Positions 7,362 through 15,070 are shown, counted from the first letter of the stretch. The stretch is DNA of 15,924 nucleotides from an uncultured Prevotella sp. (GCA_937877685.1 CALFGU010000196.1:1-15924), one strand, 5' to 3'. Program-made: numbers and translations. Notes: a model not told the origin generated them from the letters alone.

Positions 7362-7445
7362 GGTTAACGATGAACGGTTAATGGTTAACGATGAACGGTT
7401 AATGGTTAACGACGAACGGTTAATGGTTAACGTTTAAGGTTTAAC
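7362..7445. repeat. 21-base tandem repeat array between parA and parB
   Basis: Three full units of GGTTAACGATGAACGGTTAA+T start at 7362, 7383 and 7404 (the third has one base change), and a decaying fourth runs from 7425. Each contains the palindrome GTTAAC and the 5-bp inverted pair TTAAC/GTTAA. The array starts two bases after the parA stop. It does not resemble the parS palindrome. Confidence 0.88.
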
Positions 7446-7455
7446 GAGGCTTCTT

Positions 7456-7511
7456 AACCTCAGAACCTCAGAACTTCTTAACCTTAGAACCTCCGAACCT
7501 TATGACCTCAA
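7456..7511. repeat. 8-base degenerate tandem repeat just upstream of parB
   Basis: Seven units in register with consensus AACCTCAG run from 7456: AACCTCAG twice, then AACTTCTT, AACCTTAG, AACCTCCG, AACCTTAT and GACCTCAA. The array ends 17 bases before the parB ATG, so it occupies the place of the ribosome-binding region. No Shine-Dalgarno or promoter motif is visible inside it. Confidence 0.75.
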
Positions 7512-7528
7512 GACTATAACTCTCAAAT

Positions 7529-8425
7529 ATGGCAATCAAGAAGAAATATGCAGCGCTTGGTCGCGGATTAGACGCCTTGATTTCTACACAAGAAGAAGTA
7601 GAAACCAGTGGTTCGTCATCCATTAGCGAAATTGCGCTCTCACAAATAGAAGCAAACCCCAATCAGCCTCGCCGAGAATTTGACGAGAAAGCCTTGGAGG
7701 AACTTGCTGATTCGATACGAAACTTTGGAATTATCCAACCCATCACGCTTCGCCAATTAAGCGACGACCGCTATCAGATTATTGCCGGAGAGCGTCGTTG
7801 GCGCGCTTCACAGATGGCGGGAATCCAGCGTATCCCTGCCTATATTCGCACTGCTGATGATGAAAACATGATGCAGATGGCCTTGGTGGAGAATATTCAG
7901 CGCGAAGAACTCAATCCTATTGAAGTGGCCCTTGCATATCAGCACTTGATTGAGCGTTACAACCTTAAGCAAGAAGAATTGAGTGAGAAGATTGGTAAAA
8001 ATCGTGCTACAATTGCCAACACGCTTCGCTTGCTCAAACTTCCTGCACAGGTGCAGATGGCCATTAAAAACCGCCAGATAGACAAGGGGCATGCACGCGC
8101 TTTGCTTTCGCTTGCTGATCCCGCGATGCAGGTGAAGTTTTTCAAGGAAGTGCTTGAAAAGGGCTACTCTGTGCGTCAGATAGAAGAAATGGTGGCGCAA
8201 ATTAATGCCGGTGAAGCAGTGAAGAGCGGCAAGCGCACACTTCAAGACAAGAAGGTGTTGCTTCCTGAAGAGTTTAAGGTGTTGAAAACGCAACTCTCTG
8301 ACTTCTTCAAAACAAAAGTTCAGATGACCTGCTCACAACAAGGGAAAGGTAAAATCAGCATCCCCTTCGAAAATGAAGAGGAATTGACGCGAATTATCGA
8401 ACTCTTCGACAAAATGAGGGGTTGA
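7529..8425 (+). CDS. parB: Chromosome partitioning protein ParB (Spo0J), CTPase clamp
   Basis: ParB loads at parS sites near the origin as a CTP-dependent sliding clamp and is the partner of ParA. The 298 residues show the standard layout. An N-terminal tail KKYAALGRGLDALIS (5-19) is of the kind that stimulates ParA. The CTP-binding domain follows, with NPNQPRREF (43-51) and the GERRWRA motif (87-93), then ENIQREELNP (121-130). A helix-turn-helix sits at about 146-171, and a C-terminal dimerisation segment at about 235-298. Length is normal. The gene probably shares the parA transcript. No parS site (consensus TGTTTCACGTGAAACA) was found in the window, so parS should lie elsewhere near the origin. 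Confidence 0.97.
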   Translation: MAIKKKYAALGRGLDALISTQEEVETSGSSSISEIALSQIEANPNQPRREFDEKALEELADSIRNFGIIQPITLRQLSDDRYQIIAGERRWRASQMAGIQRIPAYIRTADDENMMQMALVENIQREELNPIEVALAYQHLIERYNLKQEELSEKIGKNRATIANTLRLLKLPAQVQMAIKNRQIDKGHARALLSLADPAMQVKFFKEVLEKGYSVRQIEEMVAQINAGEAVKSGKRTLQDKKVLLPEEFKVLKTQLSDFFKTKVQMTCSQQGKGKISIPFENEEELTRIIELFDKMRG

Positions 8426-8439
8426 GTGATTTTCAAACT

Positions 8440-9216
8440 ATGATGAAACGATTATTTACGCTTATAATTCTTTGCCTCACTGGTGTTGGTCTGCAAGTGG
8501 CAACAGCGCAAGCACGACTCTTGGATGTTAAGGTGAGTCCCGTTGTGAAGAGTGATTCTGTGACCGCAGCACCCGTCGCAATGACCCTTGAAACAGACTC
8601 GTTGGCGCAAGTCCCTTACATGGCAGACACCATTAAGGTCGATACGATAAACATCAAGTTTCCTATCGACGAAAAGCAACTGAAGAAGCAAGAGCGCGAC
8701 TTAAGGAAGGCGCAGTTTGTGCCCGACCCTCAGCGCGCATTGTGGTTGGCGCTCGTGATTCCCGGAGCGGGGCAAATCTACAACCGTAAGTATTGGAAGT
8801 TGCCCTTGGTCTATGGTGGTTTCTTGGGATGTACGTATGCCTTTACGTGGAATCAGCAGATGTATAGCGATTATTCTCAGGCCTATCTCGACATTATGGA
8901 TGACAATCCGGCAACGCAGAGTTACAAGGACTTTTTGCCCCCCAACTTTGACATTACGGGCAGAGAGGATCGCTATAAGGAAATCTTCAAGAATAAGAAG
9001 AACACGTACAGACGTTGGCGTGACCTCTCCGTTTTCTGCTTTGCGGGGGTGTATATCCTTTCCGTGATAGATGCTTACGTAGATGCGCAACTCTCGGAGT
9101 TTGACATAACCCCCGACCTCACAATGCGCCTTGAACCAACGGTGATTAACACCAATCCTCAGGATATGCGCATGCAGCAACAGTCGTATGGCGTTGGGTG
9201 TTCCATAAACTTTTAG
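8440..9216 (+). CDS. DUF5683 family membrane protein, parB-linked
   Basis: This protein of about 258 residues has a signal peptide (MMKRLFTLIILCLTGVGLQV, cleavage expected after ATAQ). It carries a Thr/Ser-rich stretch, a charged helix (DEKQLKKQERDLRKAQ) and then the DUF5683 core. That core has PDPQRALWLALVIPGAGQIY and YWKLPLVYGGFLGC, a hydrophilic middle, and a second hydrophobic helix (LSVFCFAGVYILSVIDAYVD). The C-terminus SYGVGCSINF resembles an outer-membrane strand end. A TTG-initiated frame from 8422 overlaps the end of parB. The ATGs at 8440 and 8443 are preferred because they begin the signal peptide. The family is found after parB in many Bacteroidota; its role is unknown. It starts only 14 bases past the parB stop, so it is almost certainly co-transcribed with parB. 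Confidence 0.88.
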   Translation: MMKRLFTLIILCLTGVGLQVATAQARLLDVKVSPVVKSDSVTAAPVAMTLETDSLAQVPYMADTIKVDTINIKFPIDEKQLKKQERDLRKAQFVPDPQRALWLALVIPGAGQIYNRKYWKLPLVYGGFLGCTYAFTWNQQMYSDYSQAYLDIMDDNPATQSYKDFLPPNFDITGREDRYKEIFKNKKNTYRRWRDLSVFCFAGVYILSVIDAYVDAQLSEFDITPDLTMRLEPTVINTNPQDMRMQQQSYGVGCSINF

Positions 9217-9486
9217 AACTAACCGGGAGTTTTGACACGTAAGAAAGGAGTGTAAGGAGCGAGAGTTTCGCTTCGTAGTTCCTAAATTAGAATTGCGGGA
9301 AAAAGTATTATGAAGATTTCGAAAAGAAATACTAACGTGAACAAAAGATATAGAATCTTTTTACACCCCTCCAAAGACCAGGTTTTTCAAGAGCATGTTT
9401 GTGCAGGCTTAGCAAGACATGTTCGGTTGAAATTCTTGAGTGTAGTGTTGCTTATTTCAAACCTACCATCCGCTAAAATTTATAAA
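9217..9486. other. 270-base leader between the DUF5683 gene and mltD
   Basis: No consensus promoter is visible. A weak hairpin (AGCGA/TCGCT, 9258-9272) is present. From 9310 an in-frame ATG would extend the MltD protein by 59 residues, including a basic stretch and a hydrophobic segment (FLSVVLLISNLPSA). This extension is judged non-coding because a complete signal peptide starts at 9487. Confidence 0.45.
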
Positions 9487-10806
9487 ATGTCTCTTAAGAA
9501 TAGATTATTTACATTACTCTTTGCTTCTTCTGCTTGTTGTTCCACATTGATGGCGCAACAAACGGAAGTCATCACCGTTCATGACGATGCGATGGGCGCT
9601 GATGAACGCATAGGACTCCCCGAAGGGATGTTGTTGAGTGTAGATTCCTTGATGATGCAATGGAATTCGCGTCAATATCTCTTCCCTGAGGAAGAAATGA
9701 TAACGACGGAGTATTTGTCAAACTTAACTCCTGAAGATTATGCCGAGCGCTTGAGTCGCATACCGGGGATTATGGAATTCCCTTACAATAGTATTGTGCA
9801 GGAATTCATCGAACGCTATACAACGAAGAACAGTCGCACGATTAGTTTCTGTCTTGCGGCAGGTAATTTCTACGTTCCTATGTTTGAGGAGGCTTTAGAG
9901 GCAAATGGTTTACCTTTGGAGTTGAAGTATCTGCCCGTAATCGAATCTGCGCTCAACCCCACGGCACGTAGTAAGGCGGGAGCCGTAGGTCTTTGGCAAT
10001 TCCTCTTGGCTACGGGGCAGCGTTACGGACTGGAAGTAAACAGTCTCGTTGATGAACGTCAGGATCCTGTAAAGTCAACATGGGCAGCCGCACAGATGTT
10101 GAAGGAACTCTATGGCATTTATAAGGATTGGAATCTTGTAATTGCTGCCTACAATTGTGGTCCCGGCAATGTGAATAAGGCCATTCACCGCGCGGGAGGT
10201 TCTACAGATTATTGGAAAATCTATCCTTACCTTCCTACAGAAACGCGTGGTTATGTGCCTGCCTTCATTGCGGCAAACTATGCCATGTATTATTATTGCG
10301 AACATCAGATTGAACCTCTGCGTACGGCTTATCCCATTGCTACAGACACGGTGATGATTAACCGAAATTTGCATTTCGAACAGATAGCTGACCTCTGTGA
10401 TATTGATAAGGAAGCCATTCGTGCGTTGAATCCGCAATATAAAATGGACCAGATTCCCGGGGAGGTGAAACCCTATGCGTTGCGCTTGCCTCAGGAAAAA
10501 ATCTTAACCTTTATTGACCTGGGGGATACGATTTACGATCACCGTTATGACGAATTCTTCAAGCGTCGTAAGGAAGTTGAAGTAGGGGAGCAGACTGTTG
10601 CTACTACAACAACGACTCCTGCCGTCACTCCTCAGAAACCAAAGAAATCGGAACCGAAGAATAAACCCGTTTATGTGACCGTACGCAAGGGCGACACTCT
10701 TGGTGGCATCGCAAAGAGAAACCGCACGACCGTTGCAAAAATCAAACGCTTGAACGGGCTTAAGAATAACAATATCCGAGTAGGTAGAAAACTTCGTGTG
10801 AAGTAG
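9487..10806 (+). CDS. mltD: Membrane-bound/periplasmic lytic murein transglycosylase (MltD-like) with LysM
   Basis: This enzyme cleaves the MurNAc-GlcNAc bond of peptidoglycan, leaving 1,6-anhydroMurNAc ends. The ATG at 9487 gives 439 residues with a signal peptide (MSLKNRLFTLLFASSACC, cleavage near LMAQ-Q). The SLT/GH23 domain covers about 115-275. It has the catalytic Glu153 in LPVIESALNP, SKAGAVGLWQF (162-172), AAYNCGPGNV (220-229) and TRGYVPAFIAANY (253-265). A degenerate LysM-like segment (FEQIADLCDIDKEAIRALNP) follows. After a Pro/Lys/Thr-rich linker, a clear LysM ends the protein (about 395-439: RKGDTLGGIAKRNRTTVAKI, NGLKNNNIRVGRKLRV). No lipobox is seen at the predicted cleavage site, although two Cys lie in the signal region. 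Position between the DUF5683 gene and relA/spoT matches the usual Bacteroidales order. Confidence 0.93.
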   Translation: MSLKNRLFTLLFASSACCSTLMAQQTEVITVHDDAMGADERIGLPEGMLLSVDSLMMQWNSRQYLFPEEEMITTEYLSNLTPEDYAERLSRIPGIMEFPYNSIVQEFIERYTTKNSRTISFCLAAGNFYVPMFEEALEANGLPLELKYLPVIESALNPTARSKAGAVGLWQFLLATGQRYGLEVNSLVDERQDPVKSTWAAAQMLKELYGIYKDWNLVIAAYNCGPGNVNKAIHRAGGSTDYWKIYPYLPTETRGYVPAFIAANYAMYYYCEHQIEPLRTAYPIATDTVMINRNLHFEQIADLCDIDKEAIRALNPQYKMDQIPGEVKPYALRLPQEKILTFIDLGDTIYDHRYDEFFKRRKEVEVGEQTVATTTTTPAVTPQKPKKSEPKNKPVYVTVRKGDTLGGIAKRNRTTVAKIKRLNGLKNNNIRVGRKLRVK

Positions 10807-10828
10807 GACTTTAAATAGTTAATCATAC

Positions 10829-10875
10829 CATTTGTGGTGCGCATGACGTTCATACCGCTTCGCGCATCCCAAATG
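10829..10875. promoter_or_regulatory. Hairpin in the mltD-relA/spoT spacer
   Basis: CATTTGTGGTGCGC (10829-10842) pairs with GCGCATCCCAAATG (10862-10875). The 14-bp stem has one mismatch and one G-U pair, and the loop is 19 bases. It ends 20 bases before the relA/spoT ATG and lacks a T run, so it looks more like a leader structure or mRNA processing/stability element than an intrinsic terminator. Confidence 0.6.
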
Positions 10876-10895
10876 TACAACGCAAATTCAAAGCT

Positions 10896-13163
10896 ATGTC
10901 CGACAAACCCTTAACTCCGCAAGAAATACAGGATGAAATCCTTATAAATGCTGCTTTTCAGAAGTTGATAGACACTTATCTGGCTTCCAACCACCGAGGT
11001 AAGGTCGATATTATCACTAAGGCATTTAACTTTGCTAAACAGGCGCACAAGGGAGTGCGTCGTCGTTCGGGCGAACCCTATATTCTTCACCCCATAGCCG
11101 TTGCTCAGGTGGCTTGTGAGGAAATTGGATTGGGGTCAACCTCTATCTGTGCCGCTCTTCTGCATGACGTGGAGGAGGACACGGATTACACGAATGAGGA
11201 TCTCTGCAACCTCTTCGGACCAAAAGTGGCAAACATCGTAGAGGGTGTCACAAAAATCTCTGGAGGTATCTTTGGCGACCGCGCATCTTTGCAGGCAGAG
11301 ACATTTAAGAAACTTCTGCTCACGATGAGCGATGATATTCGTGTGATTCTCATTAAGATTTCTGACCGTGTGCATAACATGCGCACCCTCGAATCTATGT
11401 TGCCCTCAAAGCAATATAAGATTGCGGGCGAAACGCAATACATCTTTGCGCCTCTTGCCGACCGTTTGGGGCTTAACAAAATCAAGACGGAACTTGAAAA
11501 CCTAAGTTTTAAGTACGAACACCCAGAGGCGTATCAGGATATTCTTCAGAAGTTGGAGAATTCGCAAATGGAACTCGATGACAACTTTAATAATTTCATC
11601 CCGCCCATACGTGAGGCGCTGGATAAGATGGGTTGTCAGTATTCAATTAAGGCGCGCATCAAGAGTCCGTATTCTATATGGAAAAAGATGCAGATGAAGA
11701 AGGTTTCTTTCGAAGAGGTCTTCGACATTATGGCAATTCGCATTGTCTTTACGCCTCAGAATCGTGAGGAAGAGATTAACGAATGCTTCCGCATCTATGC
11801 TGCGCTCACGAGTATCTATCGTCCGCACCCGACACGCTTTCGCGATTGGCTCTCTTCGCCGAAGGCTAACGGTTATCAGGCACTCCACAACACGTTTATG
11901 AGTAGTAGTGGTAAGTGGATTGAAGTGCAGATTCGCTCTGACAGAATGGATGACATTGCTGAGCAAGGTTTTGCGGCGCATTGGAAGTATAAGGCGCCCG
12001 GTTCTGAGTATGACGCAACGGAACTTGACGGTTGGCTCAACTCCATTAAGGAAATCTTGGACGACCCTCAGCCTGACACGCTCGACTTGCTTGACACGAT
12101 TAAATTGAACCTCTATGCCCGTGAAATCTTAGTCTTCACGCCGAAGGGAGAAATCAAAACGATGCCCGCAGGTAGCACTGTGCTTGACTTTGCTTTCTCT
12201 ATCCACTCCTTCCTTGGTAGTCACTGTTTCGGAGCCAAGGTTAACCACAAACTCGAACCCTTGAGTTACCAACTCAAAAGCGGTGACCAAATCGAAATCC
12301 TCACTTCAAAGACACAGCATGTGCAACCCGAGTGGTTAAACTTTGCTACGTCAGCAAAGGCTCGCGGAAAGATTCAAGCCATCTTACGCCGTGAGCGTCG
12401 TGAAAAGGAAGCGAAGGGCGAACAGTTGCTGAAGGAATTTTTGGAAACTCATGACCTGGCGTATAACACGAACATTGTTGAAAAACTTTGTAAGCAATAT
12501 GGCGTGAAGACTCGTGACGAGTTGTTTCTTGCTGTTGCTGAGAAGCAGGTGGTACTCACTGAGGCTGATGTTGACCGCTTGACAGGAAAGAATTCTAACA
12601 ATGGTTGGCGCAAGTTCCTGACATTCCTTAACAAGTCAAAGGAAGAAGAGGCGGTTTCGCTCACGGAAGATGCAGCAACTCTTGAAACACGCGAATTTGT
12701 AAAGGCGCTGAACAAGAAGAAAGTTCTTGCGCTTGACGAGGGTAACTTGCAGCATTGCACATTTAGTTCATGTTGTAATGTGGTACCAGGAGATGACGTT
12801 CTTGGTTATATCACAGAAAACGGTACTCTTGAAATCCACCGTCGTCAATGCGAAACAGCAAATAAGTATAAGACGCGCCACGGCAATAATATTATAGCCT
12901 GCTCTTGGAATACTGGACGCCAGCGCTACTTTGACACGCGTATCTTCGTGCGTGGTGTAGATGCCAAGGGGGTTCTTCACAGCATCGCAGACTGCTTTGA
13001 AACCCTCCAGCAGTTCCTCGTAAAGGAAATTACGTTGAAGACAAACGACGGCATCTTTGAGGGCTCGCTCCTCGTTAGTGTCTATCACGTTGATGATATT
13101 CACATGGTGTGTGACGCCTTACGTAAGATTGAAAACGTGACGAAGGCTGTGCGCATGGATTAG
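10896..13163 (+). CDS. relA/spoT: Bifunctional (p)ppGpp synthetase/hydrolase, RelA/SpoT family
   Basis: This long RSH protein makes and degrades (p)ppGpp in the stringent response. It has 755 residues in the standard order. The HD hydrolase domain (about 45-200) has RRRSGEPYILHP (55-66), intact HDVEED (90-95) and LIKISDRVHNMRTL (152-165), so hydrolase activity is expected. The synthetase domain (about 235-365) has KSPYSIWKKM (256-265), FDIMAIRIVF (276-285), SPKANGYQALH (321-331) and EVQIRSDRMDDIAEQGFAAH (343-362). A TGS domain (about 408-470, ILVFTPKGEIKTMPAGSTVL) follows. Then come the helical region, the Cys-containing conserved segment near 621-652 (CTFSSCCNVVPGDDVLGY, HRRQC) and a C-terminal ACT domain (about 680-755). 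No domain is missing. An 18-bp terminator follows. Confidence 0.96.
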   Translation: MSDKPLTPQEIQDEILINAAFQKLIDTYLASNHRGKVDIITKAFNFAKQAHKGVRRRSGEPYILHPIAVAQVACEEIGLGSTSICAALLHDVEEDTDYTNEDLCNLFGPKVANIVEGVTKISGGIFGDRASLQAETFKKLLLTMSDDIRVILIKISDRVHNMRTLESMLPSKQYKIAGETQYIFAPLADRLGLNKIKTELENLSFKYEHPEAYQDILQKLENSQMELDDNFNNFIPPIREALDKMGCQYSIKARIKSPYSIWKKMQMKKVSFEEVFDIMAIRIVFTPQNREEEINECFRIYAALTSIYRPHPTRFRDWLSSPKANGYQALHNTFMSSSGKWIEVQIRSDRMDDIAEQGFAAHWKYKAPGSEYDATELDGWLNSIKEILDDPQPDTLDLLDTIKLNLYAREILVFTPKGEIKTMPAGSTVLDFAFSIHSFLGSHCFGAKVNHKLEPLSYQLKSGDQIEILTSKTQHVQPEWLNFATSAKARGKIQAILRRERREKEAKGEQLLKEFLETHDLAYNTNIVEKLCKQYGVKTRDELFLAVAEKQVVLTEADVDRLTGKNSNNGWRKFLTFLNKSKEEEAVSLTEDAATLETREFVKALNKKKVLALDEGNLQHCTFSSCCNVVPGDDVLGYITENGTLEIHRRQCETANKYKTRHGNNIIACSWNTGRQRYFDTRIFVRGVDAKGVLHSIADCFETLQQFLVKEITLKTNDGIFEGSLLVSVYHVDDIHMVCDALRKIENVTKAVRMD

Positions 13164-13174
13164 CATAGAGCATA

Positions 13175-13220
13175 AAAAATGGGTGTCCTACGGTTAAAAG
13201 TTCGTAGGACACCCATTTTT
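13175..13220. terminator. Bidirectional terminator after relA/spoT
   Basis: AAAAATGGGTGTCCTACG (13175-13192) pairs perfectly with CGTAGGACACCCATTTTT (13203-13220), an 18-bp stem with a 10-base loop. The stem has T runs at the 3' end on both strands. It separates two converging genes. Confidence 0.92.
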
Positions 13221-13242
13221 AGATAAAGATGTGAATGTGTAG

Positions 13243-13905
13243 TTACTGACCAAAAACCTCTTTAACGTATTTTTCTAAAAGGCCATTGTCTAAAAACTTG
13301 GTGTAAGAGGGGTGATACGTGTTTAGGAATGTTACTTCCTTGTGCCCAAAAGCGTTGGAATGGTAGATGTATCCATCAGTTGTGTTGGTGTTAAAGTCAT
13401 AACAGAAGCGCTCAATAATTGGATATTTCGTAACGCATCCCCAAATAATGACAACGTCAGGATGAAGCATTTCAATGACTTCACGCAGTGCGTCCAGGTC
13501 CCTTTCTGTGCAATCGGAGGGTAAAGTTTCCCATGAGGGTAGGAAAAATTGAACGAAATTGGTAAACGCAACTTTATCCCAAAAGTCTTTGTAAAAGTTT
13601 TCATGCACGCTACCATGAAGGCAATTGGTCATAGCACGTGCAAAATTCTTGTACGTATTGTATTGTTCGTCTAATTCGTAGAAAGGGCTGTTAGACAGAG
13701 AGCAAGTTTCTCCATCTTTGTTGTAATCTGGACAAATTAAATCATAGGCGCTGCTGTCTTTCTTTTCTCTGCTCGTACACTCATTATGAAACTGACAGCA
13801 TGTGTGTGGGCAATAAAAACTTGCGCCTAAAACCAATACTTTCTTTCCATTGATTCCTTCGTTAAAGTTCTTGCCGATGCAAGGTTCAAAAAATCGTTTG
13901 TTCAT
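13243..13905 (-). CDS. Cysteine-rich uracil-DNA-glycosylase-like protein, function unknown
   Basis: This 220-residue protein is called from the ATG at 13905; a TTG 30 bases upstream overlaps the preceding gene and is less likely. I do not recognise it firmly. It has the skeleton of the uracil-DNA glycosylase superfamily. A first strand and turn reads KKVLVLGASFYCP (21-33), in the place of the family's GExPG motif. A central AFTNFVQFFLPS (113-124) follows, then HPDVVIIWGCVTK (148-160), and a late TYHPSYTK (196-203) where the family has its His-Pro-Ser loop. Inserted after the first motif is a cluster of six Cys (32, 36, 37, 43, 58, 68), with His34 and His40, which suggests bound metal or Fe-S. 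The catalytic acid or Asn expected after the first motif is not obvious, so a role other than base excision is possible. It starts 22 bases after the porT stop, in the same operon. Confidence 0.6.
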   Translation of the reverse strand: MNKRFFEPCIGKNFNEGINGKKVLVLGASFYCPHTCCQFHNECTSREKKDSSAYDLICPDYNKDGETCSLSNSPFYELDEQYNTYKNFARAMTNCLHGSVHENFYKDFWDKVAFTNFVQFFLPSWETLPSDCTERDLDALREVIEMLHPDVVIIWGCVTKYPIIERFCYDFNTNTTDGYIYHSNAFGHKEVTFLNTYHPSYTKFLDNGLLEKYVKEVFGQ

Positions 13906-13927
13906 GATATTAAAGTTTGTGAGTTGC

Positions 13928-14626
13928 CTATTCAAAGTAAAGTGTCAGCGTCATCATATTCATATTTGCCTTATTGACGCTTTGTGTGAAGACCTGTTGC
14001 GAAGAATCCAGCAGGTCGCTACGGTCCTTCTTCAGAATGTCGTTAAGTCCGAAACTGAATTTTAATTCAGGAATCATCTTGAAGAAAGGTAAGTAGAAAT
14101 CGCACCCCAAACCTGCTTCAAGGCAGAAGGAGAGGGGGTCGGTGCGCAACAAGGTATGCTTCTTTGCCGTCAAGTCGTAATTTGCGCTGATACCTCCAAT
14201 GACGTAGGGGCGGTAGTTATTAAAACGTGGACCTGCAAGTTTTACGTTAACGGGCAATGAAATCAAGGCCGACTTCATGTCTTGAGATTCCTTCTTTCCC
14301 GAACTATGGTCGTAAAAACTTAGGTGTTTACTGCCAAAATGAAGGGATGGTTGCAGGCGCAATGCGACATAGCGATTGATGCGCCAGTCACCTAAGACGC
14401 CCACAGTGAATCCAAGGTTCATCTTGTCGTTTTCAACGCTCCACTGAGCGCCCGTTGCGGGATCGATATAACCATTGTTTTCAAATTCAATGCCTTGGTC
14501 GTGAATGCCAAAGAAGAATCCGTAGTGGAAACGGCGTTCGTCGATAAAGGGTTTGTTTTGCACCTTGCGTTCCTGAGCAAATATGCTCACGGAGATGAAG
14601 GACAGGAGGATGAAGAAGTATCTCAT
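13928..14626 (-). CDS. porT: PorT-family outer-membrane beta-barrel protein (type IX secretion-associated)
   Basis: The ATG at 14626 gives 232 residues starting with a signal peptide (MRYFFILLSFISVSIFAQ). An in-frame start at 14701 would add 25 unlike residues and sit inside the promoter region. The mature part is rich in alternating amphipathic strands: RRFHYGFFFGIHDQGIEF, MNLGFTVGVLGDWRINRYVA and YRPYVIGGISANYDL. It ends in a terminal aromatic strand (MMTLTLYFE), so an eight-stranded barrel of the OMP_b-brl_2/PorT type is likely. The HYGFFFGIHDQGIEF block near the start resembles PorT/SprT, needed for type IX protein secretion and gliding in Bacteroidota. Many unrelated small barrels share this fold, so the PorT name is probable rather than certain. 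No other T9SS gene is in the window. Confidence 0.72.
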   Translation of the reverse strand: MRYFFILLSFISVSIFAQERKVQNKPFIDERRFHYGFFFGIHDQGIEFENNGYIDPATGAQWSVENDKMNLGFTVGVLGDWRINRYVALRLQPSLHFGSKHLSFYDHSSGKKESQDMKSALISLPVNVKLAGPRFNNYRPYVIGGISANYDLTAKKHTLLRTDPLSFCLEAGLGCDFYLPFFKMIPELKFSFGLNDILKKDRSDLLDSSQQVFTQSVNKANMNMMTLTLYFE

Positions 14627-14714
14627 GATTAAAGGTTCTAATTTTGGAGGTGTGAGCGATATCTCACAAGTCTTACTTTCTTTGATGCCGTAAAACCACA
14701 CCCCCTCTACGTTG

Positions 14715-14745
14715 CAAAATTAACTCAATTCTGGGAGATGGCAAG
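14715..14745 (-). promoter_or_regulatory. Candidate porT promoter
   Basis: On the minus strand TAATTTTG (14722 down to 14715) matches the -7 consensus TAnnTTTG. CTTG (14745-14742), a near TTTG, lies 19 bases upstream. The start would be about 85 bases before the porT ATG, divergent from the ferredoxin promoter. Confidence 0.6.
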
Positions 14746-14785
14746 AAAAACTTTGGGGAAGATGCTTAAAAAAAGTAGGTTTTAG

Positions 14786-14816
14786 TTTGTTTATTGGACG
14801 GGTCGGTGTATCTTTG
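14786..14816 (+). promoter_or_regulatory. Near-consensus Bacteroidota promoter for the ferredoxin gene
   Basis: TTTG (14786-14789), 19 bases, then TATCTTTG (14809-14816) followed by CAAG. Both elements and the spacing match the Bacteroidota sigma consensus, so strong constitutive expression is expected. The A-rich leader is about 55 bases. Confidence 0.8.
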
Positions 14817-14877
14817 CAAGACAAAGGAAAACAACAAGACATAAACATAACAAATCACTCATTTAAAACTTACAATT

Positions 14878-15048
14878 ATGGCTTACGTAATTACAGACGA
14901 TTGTATCGCATGCGGTACTTGTATTGACGAATGTCCCTCTGGTGCTATTTCTGAAGGCGAAAAGTATTCTATCGACCCCAATTCTTGCGTTGATTGCGGT
15001 ACTTGCGCAGACGTTTGTCCCTCTGGTGCAATCGTTCCTGGCGAATAA
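14878..15048 (+). CDS. 2[4Fe-4S] ferredoxin, 56 residues
   Basis: This is a small soluble electron carrier of the bacterial (clostridial) type. The protein starts MAYVITDDCIACGTCIDECP and ends with SGAIVPGE. Two CxxCxxCxxxCP motifs are complete: Cys9, 12, 15, 19 and Cys37, 40, 43, 47. Each binds a [4Fe-4S] cluster, and the two halves are clear internal duplicates (C-x-x-CGTC and CPSGAI in both). The 56-residue length is classic for the family. It is a single-gene unit with a near-consensus promoter and its own terminator. In anaerobic Bacteroidales it would serve enzymes such as pyruvate:ferredoxin oxidoreductase, but the partner is not shown here. An A-rich leader without a Shine-Dalgarno precedes the ATG, as in other strongly expressed Bacteroidota genes. 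Confidence 0.97.
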   Translation: MAYVITDDCIACGTCIDECPSGAISEGEKYSIDPNSCVDCGTCADVCPSGAIVPGE

Positions 15049-15070
15049 TTCCAAGAGTCGCACAAAATTT

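Noticed and set aside
7362..7511. CRISPR-like array
   Set aside because: Units are tandem without unique spacers and no cas genes are present.
7808..8293. 161-codon minus-strand ORF inside parB
   Set aside because: Antisense shadow of a well-conserved gene; His/Leu-rich, no family features.
8701..9180. 159-codon minus-strand ORF inside the DUF5683 gene
   Set aside because: Antisense shadow; no signal, motif or expression context.
9310..9486. 59-residue N-terminal extension of the MltD protein
   Set aside because: A complete signal peptide begins at 9487; the extension would bury it internally.
10826..10834. TACCATTTG as a relA/spoT promoter
   Set aside because: Spacing between TA and TTTG is three rather than two bases, no -33 TTTG is present, and the bases are part of a hairpin arm.
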